Positions 1 to 5,787 of a DNA stretch of 6,066 nucleotides are shown here, one piece after another. The notes under the pieces are model-generated. The model was not told the origin of the DNA, ran no database searches, and was given only the letters and a program-made list of their open reading frames with translations. Origin of the DNA: Gammaproteobacteria bacterium (lineage in GTDB: Bacteria; Pseudomonadota; Gammaproteobacteria; UBA9214). The translations under genes were made by a program, and so were the position numbers. Position 1 is the stretch's first letter; each line of letters starts with the position of its first letter. The stretch lies in NCBI GenBank assembly GCA_029859555.1, contig JAOUCV010000142.1, positions 1-6,066 of the forward strand. Reading direction: 5' to 3'.

Positions 1-252
1 TGGTAATCACGTATCTGCTCCGAACCCGGTATCCCGGTACTTTTGATGGCCGTCCTGCGGCAATTAGCCGGGCATTATCCCATATCTGGCTTTGCGCTGC
101 TGAATAACAAGCATTGCCCTGATAACAGCCGACACAAGCGACCATTCATCATATTAGTTCTCAGGCACTTAGGGCGGACACACGAAACCCGGAAAATACA
201 GGATTTGCCATGAATTTATGGCAAAGGCGGAAAAGTGCCGCTACAGAACGGC
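1..252. other. Left-edge region without a supported gene
   Basis: No convincing gene is visible here. The third plus-strand frame stays open from the left edge to a TAA at 105-107 (34 codons), so this could be the tail of a gene that starts outside the window, but the residues match no family I recognise. Minus-strand frames entering from position 150 leftward close quickly. The only structural element I see is the inverted repeat at 204-225, listed separately. Confidence 0.5.
204..225. repeat. Perfect 8-bp inverted repeat (hairpin)
   Basis: TTTGCCAT at 204-211 and its exact reverse complement ATGGCAAA at 218-225 enclose a 6-nt loop (GAATTT). It lies 27 nt beyond the stop codon of the leftward small membrane protein gene, where a terminator hairpin would be expected. 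The stem is A+T-rich, and no run of T follows it on the minus strand, so a canonical intrinsic terminator is doubtful. A protein-binding palindrome is the alternative. Confidence 0.45.
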
Positions 253-483
253 TCAGTCGCTGCCCGCTTGACTGCGAACAGTGAAGAGTAATTTCAGCAA
301 CAGGATCAGCAAAGGTGTGCTGTGCAGGAACAAATCGAAGATATCCACCGGCCTGACCAGCGTGCCAGCAACCAGCATTTTAAGTTTTTCCCAAAGATGC
401 GGCTCCGGTGAAAACGGTGCCAGTGCAAGAAAGATTGCCAGCGGCGTAATAACAATATAAGGAATTTTGTCCAGCCATTTCAT
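253..483 (-). CDS. Small two-helix membrane protein (often labelled 'RND transporter' in databases)
   Basis: This 76-residue protein has two hydrophobic stretches, roughly residues 8-24 and 49-68. They are joined by a short polar segment containing P-E-P-H and W-E-K-L-K, followed by the R-P-V-D-I-F-D motif just before the second helix. I recognise it as a widespread small gammaproteobacterial family of unknown function. Databases often call it an RND transporter, but 76 residues cannot form an RND pump, so that name should not be trusted. The frame is open 18 codons further upstream. I chose the ATG at 481-483 because GAGG (minus strand, 493-496) sits 9 nt before it and because the family begins M-K-W-L-D. 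It is probably an inner-membrane protein, with the ends possibly both cytoplasmic. It is divergent from the glutaredoxin-like gene and has no operon partner in view. Confidence 0.8.
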   Translation of the reverse strand: MKWLDKIPYIVITPLAIFLALAPFSPEPHLWEKLKMLVAGTLVRPVDIFDLFLHSTPLLILLLKLLFTVRSQAGSD

Positions 484-779
484 TACTGTTGACCTCGGTT
501 TAGCGATGCACATTCTAACGGCCACTACCCGAAACATACAGCAACCGGATTGTGACGTTCATTCCCCCCGGTATCGACAGGGTTTTCAGGAATGCTACAT
601 AGCACAGATTGCGATCGGGAAGACTCGCGCCGCTGACTGTTCGAAAACAGAATGGCAGCTGAAATTGCTGCATACATCTTATGATGAACACCCGAATATG
701 GCACACTACGCCGCTCTACCACCGGATCGGGCCAGTGACATCCAGGTCTGCTGCCCTTGATAATTTTGGTAATTATTAC
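484..779. other. Divergent intergenic region with two tandem small hairpins
   Basis: This 296-nt stretch separates the leftward membrane protein gene from the rightward glutaredoxin-like gene. Open frames exist on both strands (for example plus 467-760 and minus 515-706), but they resemble no family and lack ribosome binding sites. Two hairpins sit side by side. One is CTGTT-CGAA-AACAG at 637-650. The other pairs GCAGC (655-659) with GCTGC (667-671) across a 7-nt loop, extended by two A-T pairs beyond a bulged G654. A TATGAT at 680-685 could be a -10 element for the downstream gene, but I find no good -35 at the right distance. The region should hold promoters for both flanking genes. Confidence 0.5.
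505..517 (-). promoter_or_regulatory. Candidate -10 element for the small membrane protein gene
   Basis: On the minus strand, TAGAAT (plus positions 512-517) matches five of six bases of the sigma-70 -10 consensus. It lies 28 nt upstream of the chosen ATG, which would give a leader of about 20 nt containing the GAGG ribosome binding site. The -35 position at a 17-bp spacing is poor (TGTATG), so this is a weak call made from position and the -10 alone. Confidence 0.3.
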
Positions 780-1166
780 ATGAGACTGTTTTTCAAATAT
801 TTTTTCAAGACTGCGCAGTATATTATCGGTCCGATCATGCTGCTCTGGGACACGCTCACCTCACCCCGTGGCATCGTCCGCGACCCGGCAGTACAGCAGC
901 AGATCGACGCCAGTACCGACAAGCTGGTGCTGTATGAATTCAGGATGTGTCCCTTTTGTATCAAGGCCCGACGGGCGATCAAACGCCTGTCACTCAATAT
1001 CGAAACCCGCGATGCCATGCGCCAGGAAACCAGCCGCCAGGAACTACTGGCCGGCGGCGGCACTGTAAAGGTTCCCTGCCTCAAAATTACCGACGATGCC
1101 GGCGATGCTACCTGGATGTATGAGTCCTCCGACATTATTGCGTATCTGCAGGCACGCTTTGCATAG
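780..1166 (+). CDS. Glutaredoxin / GST N-terminal domain protein with hydrophobic N-terminus
   Basis: This 128-residue protein has a thioredoxin-fold domain of the glutaredoxin/GST N-terminal type at about residues 48-126. The redox motif is C57-P-F-C60. The cis-proline loop is V98-P99 in T-V-K-V-P-C, and the glutathione-binding segment is Y114-E-S-S-D118. These residues predict a dithiol glutaredoxin-like fold able to use glutathione, although the true substrate is unknown. Residues 1-26 are rich in aromatic and aliphatic residues (F-F-K-Y-F-F-K, then I-I-G-P-I-M-L-L-W), suggesting a membrane-associated leader that leaves the redox domain in the cytoplasm. The frame is open upstream to 681. 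I chose the ATG at 780 because the M-R-L-F-F start fits close relatives, although no strong Shine-Dalgarno sequence precedes it. yaeQ follows 42 nt later on the same strand, so the two may share a transcript. Confidence 0.85.
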   Translation: MRLFFKYFFKTAQYIIGPIMLLWDTLTSPRGIVRDPAVQQQIDASTDKLVLYEFRMCPFCIKARRAIKRLSLNIETRDAMRQETSRQELLAGGGTVKVPCLKITDDAGDATWMYESSDIIAYLQARFA

Positions 1167-1208
1167 CTGACAAGCTCAATAATCGCACCTGATTAGCAAC
1201 CCTTCCCG

Positions 1209-1745
1209 ATGGCAGCCAAGGCAACGATCTTCAAGGCCGATCTGCAGGTCGTCGACATGGATCGCAACTACTACAGGGAGCACTCACTCACACTCGCACG
1301 CCACCCGTCTGAAACTGACGAGCGCATGATGCTGCGGATACTGGCCTTTGCGCGCCATGCGAGCGATACACTGACATTTACCCGCGGACTCTCGAGCAGC
1401 GATGAACCTGACCTCTGGCAAAAGGACCTGACTGGTGTCATCGAGCACTGGATTGAGCTGGGTCAACCGGATGAAAAACGCCTCCGCAAGGCCTGCGGGC
1501 GGTCACAACAGGTGCTGGTCTACTGCTACAGTGGTAACAGCGCCGGCATCTGGTGGCAACAAAACAGCGCTGCGCTGGCGAACATCAAAAACCTGGCCGT
1601 GCTGAATATTCCGGCAGAAAAAAGCAAGGCACTGGCACAACTGGCACAGCGTAACATGCAACTGCAGGCAACCATCCAGGATGGCGACATCTGGATAGCT
1701 GACAATGAATCAAACGTGGAAGTGACACCCGGGATCTGGCAATAG
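1209..1745 (+). CDS. yaeQ: YaeQ family protein
   Basis: This 178-residue protein is close to the usual length of about 180 for YaeQ, and it can be recognised along its whole length. The N-terminus A-T-I-F-K-A-D-L-Q-V-V-D-M-D-R with Y21-Y22 is diagnostic, as are the central H80-W-I-E-L-G-Q-P-D-E-K-R-L-R-K-A segment and the Q101-V-L-V-Y-C-Y strand. Solved family members have a variant of the PD-(D/E)XK nuclease fold. P67-D68 and E83-x-G-Q86 are the plausible remnants of that site, but the lysine expected in an active nuclease is not in the canonical place, and I know of no demonstrated enzymatic activity. An early report linked E. coli YaeQ to suppression of RfaH loss; its role remains unsettled. 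The ATG at 1209 matches the family start, though no clear ribosome binding site precedes it. It sits downstream of the glutaredoxin-like gene. Confidence 0.93.
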   Translation: MAAKATIFKADLQVVDMDRNYYREHSLTLARHPSETDERMMLRILAFARHASDTLTFTRGLSSSDEPDLWQKDLTGVIEHWIELGQPDEKRLRKACGRSQQVLVYCYSGNSAGIWWQQNSAALANIKNLAVLNIPAEKSKALAQLAQRNMQLQATIQDGDIWIADNESNVEVTPGIWQ

Positions 1746-1843
1746 CTGCGAATATAACGGCTCTGGCCCGGTTGCTTGCCACGGGTTCATCCCCGATACA
1801 ATTTCGACTTGAATGCGACGGTAACTATATCTGCATCAGCCCC
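1746..1843. other. Convergent intergenic gap between yaeQ and the NTF2-like gene
   Basis: These 98 nt separate two 3' ends. Short G+C stems are possible (for example CGGG with CCCG around 1782-1795), but none is followed by a run of T on either strand. I therefore cannot point to an intrinsic terminator. Nothing else stands out. Confidence 0.4.
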
Positions 1844-2218
1844 TCAGGATTCGAACTCAAACATTTTGTTGTATTCACTGGCATCAAAAAATATCTCAAT
1901 GGCAACAATTTTTCCATTCACCACAGAGGTCAACTGGACTACAGGCACTTCCTTGAGGCTGTCCATGGTCGTTCTGAACCTGAGAATACTGCAGACATCA
2001 TCGCCGTCAACAAAGGTTCTGACACGCTCTATCTTCTCGATAATAGGACCGACCCTGGAAATAATAAGGGTGCAATCATCCGCATTGTCGGCTTTGGACA
2101 CAGGGCTGCGATAGGAAAACCCGGTATCAGACAGAAAGCTGCGCAGCCGTTCAAAATCCCTGTTTTCCAGGGCGTCCAGGTAGGCAGTAACAATCTTCTC
2201 GACAGCCGTCTCGCTCAT
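1844..2218 (-). CDS. NTF2-like / SnoaL-like domain protein
   Basis: This 124-residue, single-domain protein has the layout of the NTF2-like superfamily (SnoaL / DUF4440-type). It opens with an N-terminal helix containing A12-Y-L-D-A-L-E-N-R-D21-F-E-R-L. A curved sheet follows, ending in the typical V-V-N-G-K-I-V-A-I-E-I-F-F-D-A pattern at residues 99-113. The fold forms a cone-shaped pocket used for small-molecule binding, isomerases, hydratases or simple dimer scaffolds. The substrate cannot be read from this sequence. There is no signal peptide or membrane segment, so it is probably cytoplasmic. The ATG at 2216-2218 is preceded only by a weak GGA-type ribosome binding site. It is transcribed away from rapA and towards yaeQ. 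An open frame of 161 codons on the opposite strand (1772-2257) is best explained as its shadow. By eye it looks somewhat more A+T-rich than rapA. Confidence 0.75.
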   Translation of the reverse strand: MSETAVEKIVTAYLDALENRDFERLRSFLSDTGFSYRSPVSKADNADDCTLIISRVGPIIEKIERVRTFVDGDDVCSILRFRTTMDSLKEVPVVQLTSVVNGKIVAIEIFFDASEYNKMFEFES

Positions 2219-2346
2219 ATATCCGAGTTTAACCGTAAATCTTTGATTTCACGATAACCGCATGGCATCCAGCCATAATCACCACAGGATTTTTCTGTCC
2301 GGATACTCTAAGATATCGCTCCTTTTCGTCACAGCTGGATAATCGC
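2219..2346. promoter_or_regulatory. Divergent control region between the NTF2-like gene and rapA
   Basis: These 128 nt must carry the start signals of both divergent genes. Candidate -10 sequences for rapA are TACTCT (2304-2309) and TAAGAT (2309-2314), but neither has a good -35 at 16-18 bp. A short palindrome, ATGGC (2262-2266) and GCCAT (2272-2276) with a 5-nt loop, lies in the middle and could be an operator or chance. No confident promoter can be named. Confidence 0.35.
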
Positions 2347-5238
2347 GTGAGCAATTTCATACCCGGACAACGCTGGGTTAATTATGCCGAGTTGCAGATG
2401 GGACTCGGCACCGTACTGACGGTCGAGTTGCGCACTGTCACGCTGGTATTCATGGCTACCGGTGAAACCCGCACCTATTCCAAGCAAACCGCCCCGCTAA
2501 CACGCGTGATTTTCTCAGCCGGCGATACCGTACGCAGCCATGAAGGCTGGTCACTCAAGGTCGAACAGGTCGATGAGCAGGATGGCCTGCTGACCTATTC
2601 TGGAAACAGCGAAGACCGGCAGCATACCGAACTGCCTGAAGGCCAGCTCGACAGTCACCTGAAGCTGAATCGCCCGGCAGAGCGGCTGTTCACCGGGCAG
2701 GTTGATAATGACCGCTGGTTTGAACTGCGTTACCAGACCCTGCAACAGGTAAATCGCCTTGCACATTCCGACCTGCGCGGACTGACCGGCGGGCGGACTG
2801 CCCTGATTCCACATCAGCTGTACATTGCGCACGAAGTGGCCAGTCGTTACGCGCCACGGGTATTACTCGCCGACGAAGTCGGACTCGGCAAGACCATTGA
2901 AGCCGGCCTGATCCTGCACCAGCAACTACTGACCGAGCGGGCCAGACGTATCCTCATTGTTGTACCGGAAACGCTGTTGCACCAGTGGCTGGTTGAAATG
3001 CTGCGACGTTTCAACCTTGCGTTCAGCTTGTTTGATGAAGAACGCGCCCTTGGCATTACTGAAAGCACCGGGCAACTGAACCCGTTTCACGCCGAACAAC
3101 AGGTGCTGTGCACACTGGAATTTCTGGCTGAACATCCCGAACGTCACCAGCAGGCTGTTGCCGGCGACTGGGACCTGCTGGTGGTCGACGAAGCACACCA
3201 TCTGCAGTGGTCACCCGCTCAAGCCAGTCCCGAATACCTGCTCATTGAAGCGCTGGCACAGGAAACGCGTGGCGTTCTGCTGCTCACCGCCACACCTGAG
3301 CAACTCGGCAAGGAAAGTCACTTTGCACGTCTGCGCTTGCTCGACCCGGACCGCTTCCACGACTTTGACAGTTTCCTCGAGGAAGAAAAATCCTATGAAC
3401 CAGTTGCAGCTGCCGTTAAATTGCTACTTGAAGAGCAGCCACTGACTGACAAAGACAACAAACAGCTGCTTGCCTTGCTGGACACCCGTGAAGACAGCCA
3501 GCTACTGTCGACGATACAGAACCCGGACACGCATGGCAGCGAGAAATCTGCCGCGCGCACCCGGCTGGTTGAGCAATTGCTTGACCGCCACGGTACCGGC
3601 CGGGTGTTGTTCAGGAACACGCGTAGCGCGGTAAAAGGCTTTCCTGACCGGCAACTGCACAGTTACCCGTTGCCCTTGCCGGATGCCTATGCCGAACTGC
3701 TTGAACACGCACAGACCGATATGGCTATCGAGTCGGGGCTGTTGTTATGCCCGGAATTACTCTACCAGTCAAAATCCGCTAGCGCCGACAGCCACTGGAC
3801 ACAACTTGATCCGCGGGTGCCCTGGCTGGTTGACCAGCTCAGGGAGTTACGTCCTGCCAAGGTGCTGGTCATTACTGCCAGCGCCGAAACCGCGATGGAT
3901 CTTGCCGAGTGGATGCACAGCCGGCAAGGCATTCATGCCGCCGTGTTTCACGAGGGACTGAGCATCATCGAGCGCGACCGCTCCGCGGCCTACTTCGCCG
4001 ACCGGGAGTACGGTACACAGGTACTGATCTGTTCTGAGATTGGCAGTGAGGGTCGTAATTTCCAGTTTGCGCATCACCTGATTCTGTTTGACCTGCCACT
4101 GAATCCCGACCTGCTGGAACAACGCATCGGACGCCTCGACCGGATCGGGCAGACCGAAACCATCCGTATCCATGTTCCCTGGCTGCAGCATTCGGCACAG
4201 GCTGTCATGCATCAGTGGTACCAGCAGGGACTCGGTGCCTTTGAACACATCTGTCCGGCCGGACAAACCGTGTATACAGCTGTCGAGGCACAATTACTGA
4301 AGGCCATCCGGACACCGCAGCAGACGGCTGCACTGTTCGACACCAGCCGCGAACTGAACCAGTCGCTCAATGATGCCCTGCACCGCGGTCGTGACCGCCT
4401 GCTGGAATACAGCTCCTGTCGCCCGGCGGCTGCGCGCAAGCTCAAGGAGCGCGCGCAACAGCTGGACCAGGATCAGCACCTGTTCAGCTACCTGGAGCAG
4501 GTATGTGACTGCTATGACATCGACATGGAGCCCCACTCCACCGGCAGCTATATTCTGCAACCCGGTGAACACATGCACATGGGCAGCTTTCCCGGTCTGC
4601 GTGACGGGGGTATGACGTTTACCTGCGAACGTGATATCGCACTGGCTAATGAGGATCAGGAATTTATCAGCTGGGAACACCCGCTGTTAACCGGTGCCAT
4701 CGACATGGTCCTGAGTAACGAGACCGGCAACTGCGCCATGTCGACCATCAGGAACGCAGCCGTCAAGCCCGGCACGCTGCTGCTGGAATGTCTGTATATA
4801 CTCGACAGTGTTTCCAGCGATGTACTGCAAACCAGTCGTTACCTGCCAACCGGCATAATCCGTATAGTCACAGACCAGCGTGGCAAAGACCTCGGCAATT
4901 CCCTGTCGCACGAACTGATCAGCTCTCTCAGGGAAACCATAAAGAGCGACACCGCGGTGAGAATTATTCGCGGCTATACTGATTTACTGCGCGACATGAT
5001 CGACACCAGCGAAGCACTTGCCAACAAACAGACACCGGCCTTGCTGGCGGTGGCACGTCAGCAGGCACAGCAGATACTGGGAAGAGAGATTGAACGTCTT
5101 GCCGCGCTGGCGCAGGTCAATCCCAATGTGCGCGCGGAGGAAACCGGGTTTCTGGAACTGCAGCAGGAAGCGGTCATGACCGCACTGGACTCGGCGACCC
5201 TGCGCCTTGATGCGCTGCGTGTACTGGTTGCAACCTGA
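2347..5238 (+). CDS. rapA: RNA polymerase-associated ATPase RapA (Swi2/Snf2 family)
   Basis: This 963-residue protein is colinear with E. coli RapA (968). RapA binds RNA polymerase near the RNA exit region and uses ATP to recycle polymerase held after termination, notably under salt stress. The N-terminal Tudor-like region (about residues 1-105) starts F-I-P-G-Q-R-W and includes L-T-R-V-I-F-S-A-G-D. The first RecA-like lobe carries Walker A, D176-E-V-G-L-G-K182-T183, matching K183 of the E. coli protein. It also carries Walker B D281-E-A-H284 and motif III L313-T-A-T-P-E-Q319. The second lobe carries S563-E-I-G-S-E-G-R-N-F and motif VI Q592-R-I-G-R-L-D-R-I-G-Q602. The RapA-specific C-terminal domain follows to the end, finishing R-L-D-A-L-R-V-L-V-A-T. 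All catalytic motifs are intact. The start is GTG at 2347, chosen because it aligns with the family N-terminus; the ribosome binding site is weak. The gene stands alone and converges on the Xre-like gene 8 nt away. Confidence 0.98.
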   Translation: MSNFIPGQRWVNYAELQMGLGTVLTVELRTVTLVFMATGETRTYSKQTAPLTRVIFSAGDTVRSHEGWSLKVEQVDEQDGLLTYSGNSEDRQHTELPEGQLDSHLKLNRPAERLFTGQVDNDRWFELRYQTLQQVNRLAHSDLRGLTGGRTALIPHQLYIAHEVASRYAPRVLLADEVGLGKTIEAGLILHQQLLTERARRILIVVPETLLHQWLVEMLRRFNLAFSLFDEERALGITESTGQLNPFHAEQQVLCTLEFLAEHPERHQQAVAGDWDLLVVDEAHHLQWSPAQASPEYLLIEALAQETRGVLLLTATPEQLGKESHFARLRLLDPDRFHDFDSFLEEEKSYEPVAAAVKLLLEEQPLTDKDNKQLLALLDTREDSQLLSTIQNPDTHGSEKSAARTRLVEQLLDRHGTGRVLFRNTRSAVKGFPDRQLHSYPLPLPDAYAELLEHAQTDMAIESGLLLCPELLYQSKSASADSHWTQLDPRVPWLVDQLRELRPAKVLVITASAETAMDLAEWMHSRQGIHAAVFHEGLSIIERDRSAAYFADREYGTQVLICSEIGSEGRNFQFAHHLILFDLPLNPDLLEQRIGRLDRIGQTETIRIHVPWLQHSAQAVMHQWYQQGLGAFEHICPAGQTVYTAVEAQLLKAIRTPQQTAALFDTSRELNQSLNDALHRGRDRLLEYSSCRPAAARKLKERAQQLDQDQHLFSYLEQVCDCYDIDMEPHSTGSYILQPGEHMHMGSFPGLRDGGMTFTCERDIALANEDQEFISWEHPLLTGAIDMVLSNETGNCAMSTIRNAAVKPGTLLLECLYILDSVSSDVLQTSRYLPTGIIRIVTDQRGKDLGNSLSHELISSLRETIKSDTAVRIIRGYTDLLRDMIDTSEALANKQTPALLAVARQQAQQILGREIERLAALAQVNPNVRAEETGFLELQQEAVMTALDSATLRLDALRVLVAT

Positions 5239-5264
5239 GCTACCGGCTACGGAGCACCTGCCGG
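5226..5264. repeat. Palindrome and weak hairpin at the rapA / Xre-like gene junction
   Basis: GGTTGCAACC (5226-5235) is a perfect 10-bp palindrome overlapping the last codons of rapA. CCGGC (5243-5247) pairs with GCCGG (5260-5264) over a 12-nt loop, inside the end of the opposite gene. Neither is followed by a run of T, so neither is a clear intrinsic terminator, although this is where transcription of both convergent genes has to stop. Confidence 0.25.
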
Positions 5265-5630
5265 CCTCGCACATCGTTCCAGGTAAGCAACCACTGCAGA
5301 CAAACGGTCATCATCCACCATCAACAAGTGCGGCACGCCACCCAGGTCCTTGTGCTCAACCCGCAGCCAGTGCCGCATGGCCACACCGTCGCCATTTGTC
5401 CTGGCATACAGGGCGCGGTAAAAACGCACCAGCAACAGCGCCTGCTCCCAGGCCACGGTTCCCGGCTCAAGACAGCTTTGACCGGATGCCAACTCGCCGA
5501 TATCACCGCACCTCAGATGCAGCAGCCGCGCCAGTTCTGCCTGGTAAAGATCCAGCAGCGCAATAATCTGCAGTACTGAACGGCTCAGGCTGCGCGCATC
5601 ACCGGCGACTGTTGTTATCTCAAAAACCAT
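5247..5630 (-). CDS. Orphan Xre-like / MbcA-ParS-Xre antitoxin-type (DUF2384) protein
   Basis: This 127-residue protein has two parts. Residues about 18-52 look like an Xre-type helix-turn-helix, with L27-D-L-Y-Q-A-E-L-A-R-L-L-H as its first helices. Residues about 60-120 match the toxin-binding C-terminal domain of MbcA/ParS/Xre antitoxins (DUF2384). The matching elements are L66-L-L-V-R-F-Y-R-A-L-Y, the R-H-W88-L89-R segment, D95-L-G-G-V-P100 and the final V-A-Y-L-E-R-C helix. Such antitoxins normally pair with a RES-domain toxin that attacks NAD, and they repress their own promoter. No RES gene is adjacent: rapA ends 8 nt away and the divergent neighbour is unrelated. It may therefore act as a stand-alone DNA-binding regulator. 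The frame is open to 5804, but I chose the ATG at 5628-5630 because GAGGGG (5640-5645) lies 9 nt upstream and the longer version would overlap the next gene. The domain call is made by eye. Confidence 0.72.
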   Translation of the reverse strand: MVFEITTVAGDARSLSRSVLQIIALLDLYQAELARLLHLRCGDIGELASGQSCLEPGTVAWEQALLLVRFYRALYARTNGDGVAMRHWLRVEHKDLGGVPHLLMVDDDRLSAVVAYLERCARPAGAP

Positions 5631-5667
5631 ACCCCCGGGCCCCTCACCCGCATCACTGCTTATCCTC

Positions 5668-5729
5668 CCTGTTATTGGACCATAAATTTCGATTGCAGGC
5701 GGATTTTTACGTCTATACTTAATAACAGG
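5668..5729. repeat. 9-bp inverted repeat flanking a promoter: candidate operator pair
   Basis: CCTGTTATT (5668-5676) recurs as its exact reverse complement AATAACAGG (5721-5729). The centres are 53 bp apart, close to five helical turns. The arms bracket the candidate promoter of the 73-residue gene, and the right arm overlaps its probable transcription start. They lie in the control region shared with the Xre-like gene, so that protein is the natural candidate to bind them. By rough count, a 9-bp match of this kind in about 150 bp would arise by chance in a few percent of cases. Confidence 0.4.
5693..5719 (+). promoter_or_regulatory. Candidate sigma-70 promoter of the 73-residue protein gene
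   Basis: TTGCAG (5693-5698; four of six -35 bases) and TATACT (5714-5719; five of six -10 bases) are separated by 15 bp, which is shorter than the usual 17. Transcription would start near 5726, leaving a leader of about 60 nt that ends in a strong ribosome binding site. The -10 is convincing; the -35 assignment is tentative. Confidence 0.4.
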
Positions 5730-5775
5730 AGGCGTCTGCAAACAAATTGCGGCGGGTAAAAGGCTTGAGAACCAA

Positions 5776-5783
5776 AAGGAGGA
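5776..5783 (+). promoter_or_regulatory. Near-perfect Shine-Dalgarno sequence
   Basis: AAGGAGGA lies 4 nt before the ATG at 5788. It is by far the best ribosome binding site in the window, it fixes the start of the 73-residue gene, and it suggests efficient translation. Confidence 0.85.
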
Positions 5784-5787
5784 CAGC

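Noticed and set aside
3..107. Tail of a gene entering from the left edge on the plus strand
   Set aside because: Only 34 open codons with no recognisable residues. An open frame of that length is common by chance, so I did not call a partial gene.
467..760. 97-codon open frame on the plus strand in the gap before the glutaredoxin-like gene
   Set aside because: No ribosome binding site, no family resemblance, and its start overlaps the membrane protein gene on the other strand.
681..779. Upstream ATG extending the glutaredoxin-like protein by 33 residues
   Set aside because: The extra residues look random and precede the conserved M-R-L-F-F start of the family.
1772..2257. 161-codon open frame on the plus strand opposite the NTF2-like gene
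   Set aside because: The translation resembles no family, while the minus-strand frame shows a full NTF2-like pattern. Overlapping antisense coding is unlikely.
3847..4293. 148-codon open frame antisense within rapA
   Set aside because: It lies entirely inside conserved RapA motifs on the other strand, so it is a shadow of their codon bias.
5207..5566. 119-codon plus-strand open frame over the Xre-like gene
   Set aside because: Low-complexity proline/alanine/arginine composition typical of a reverse-strand shadow. The minus frame carries the recognisable domain.
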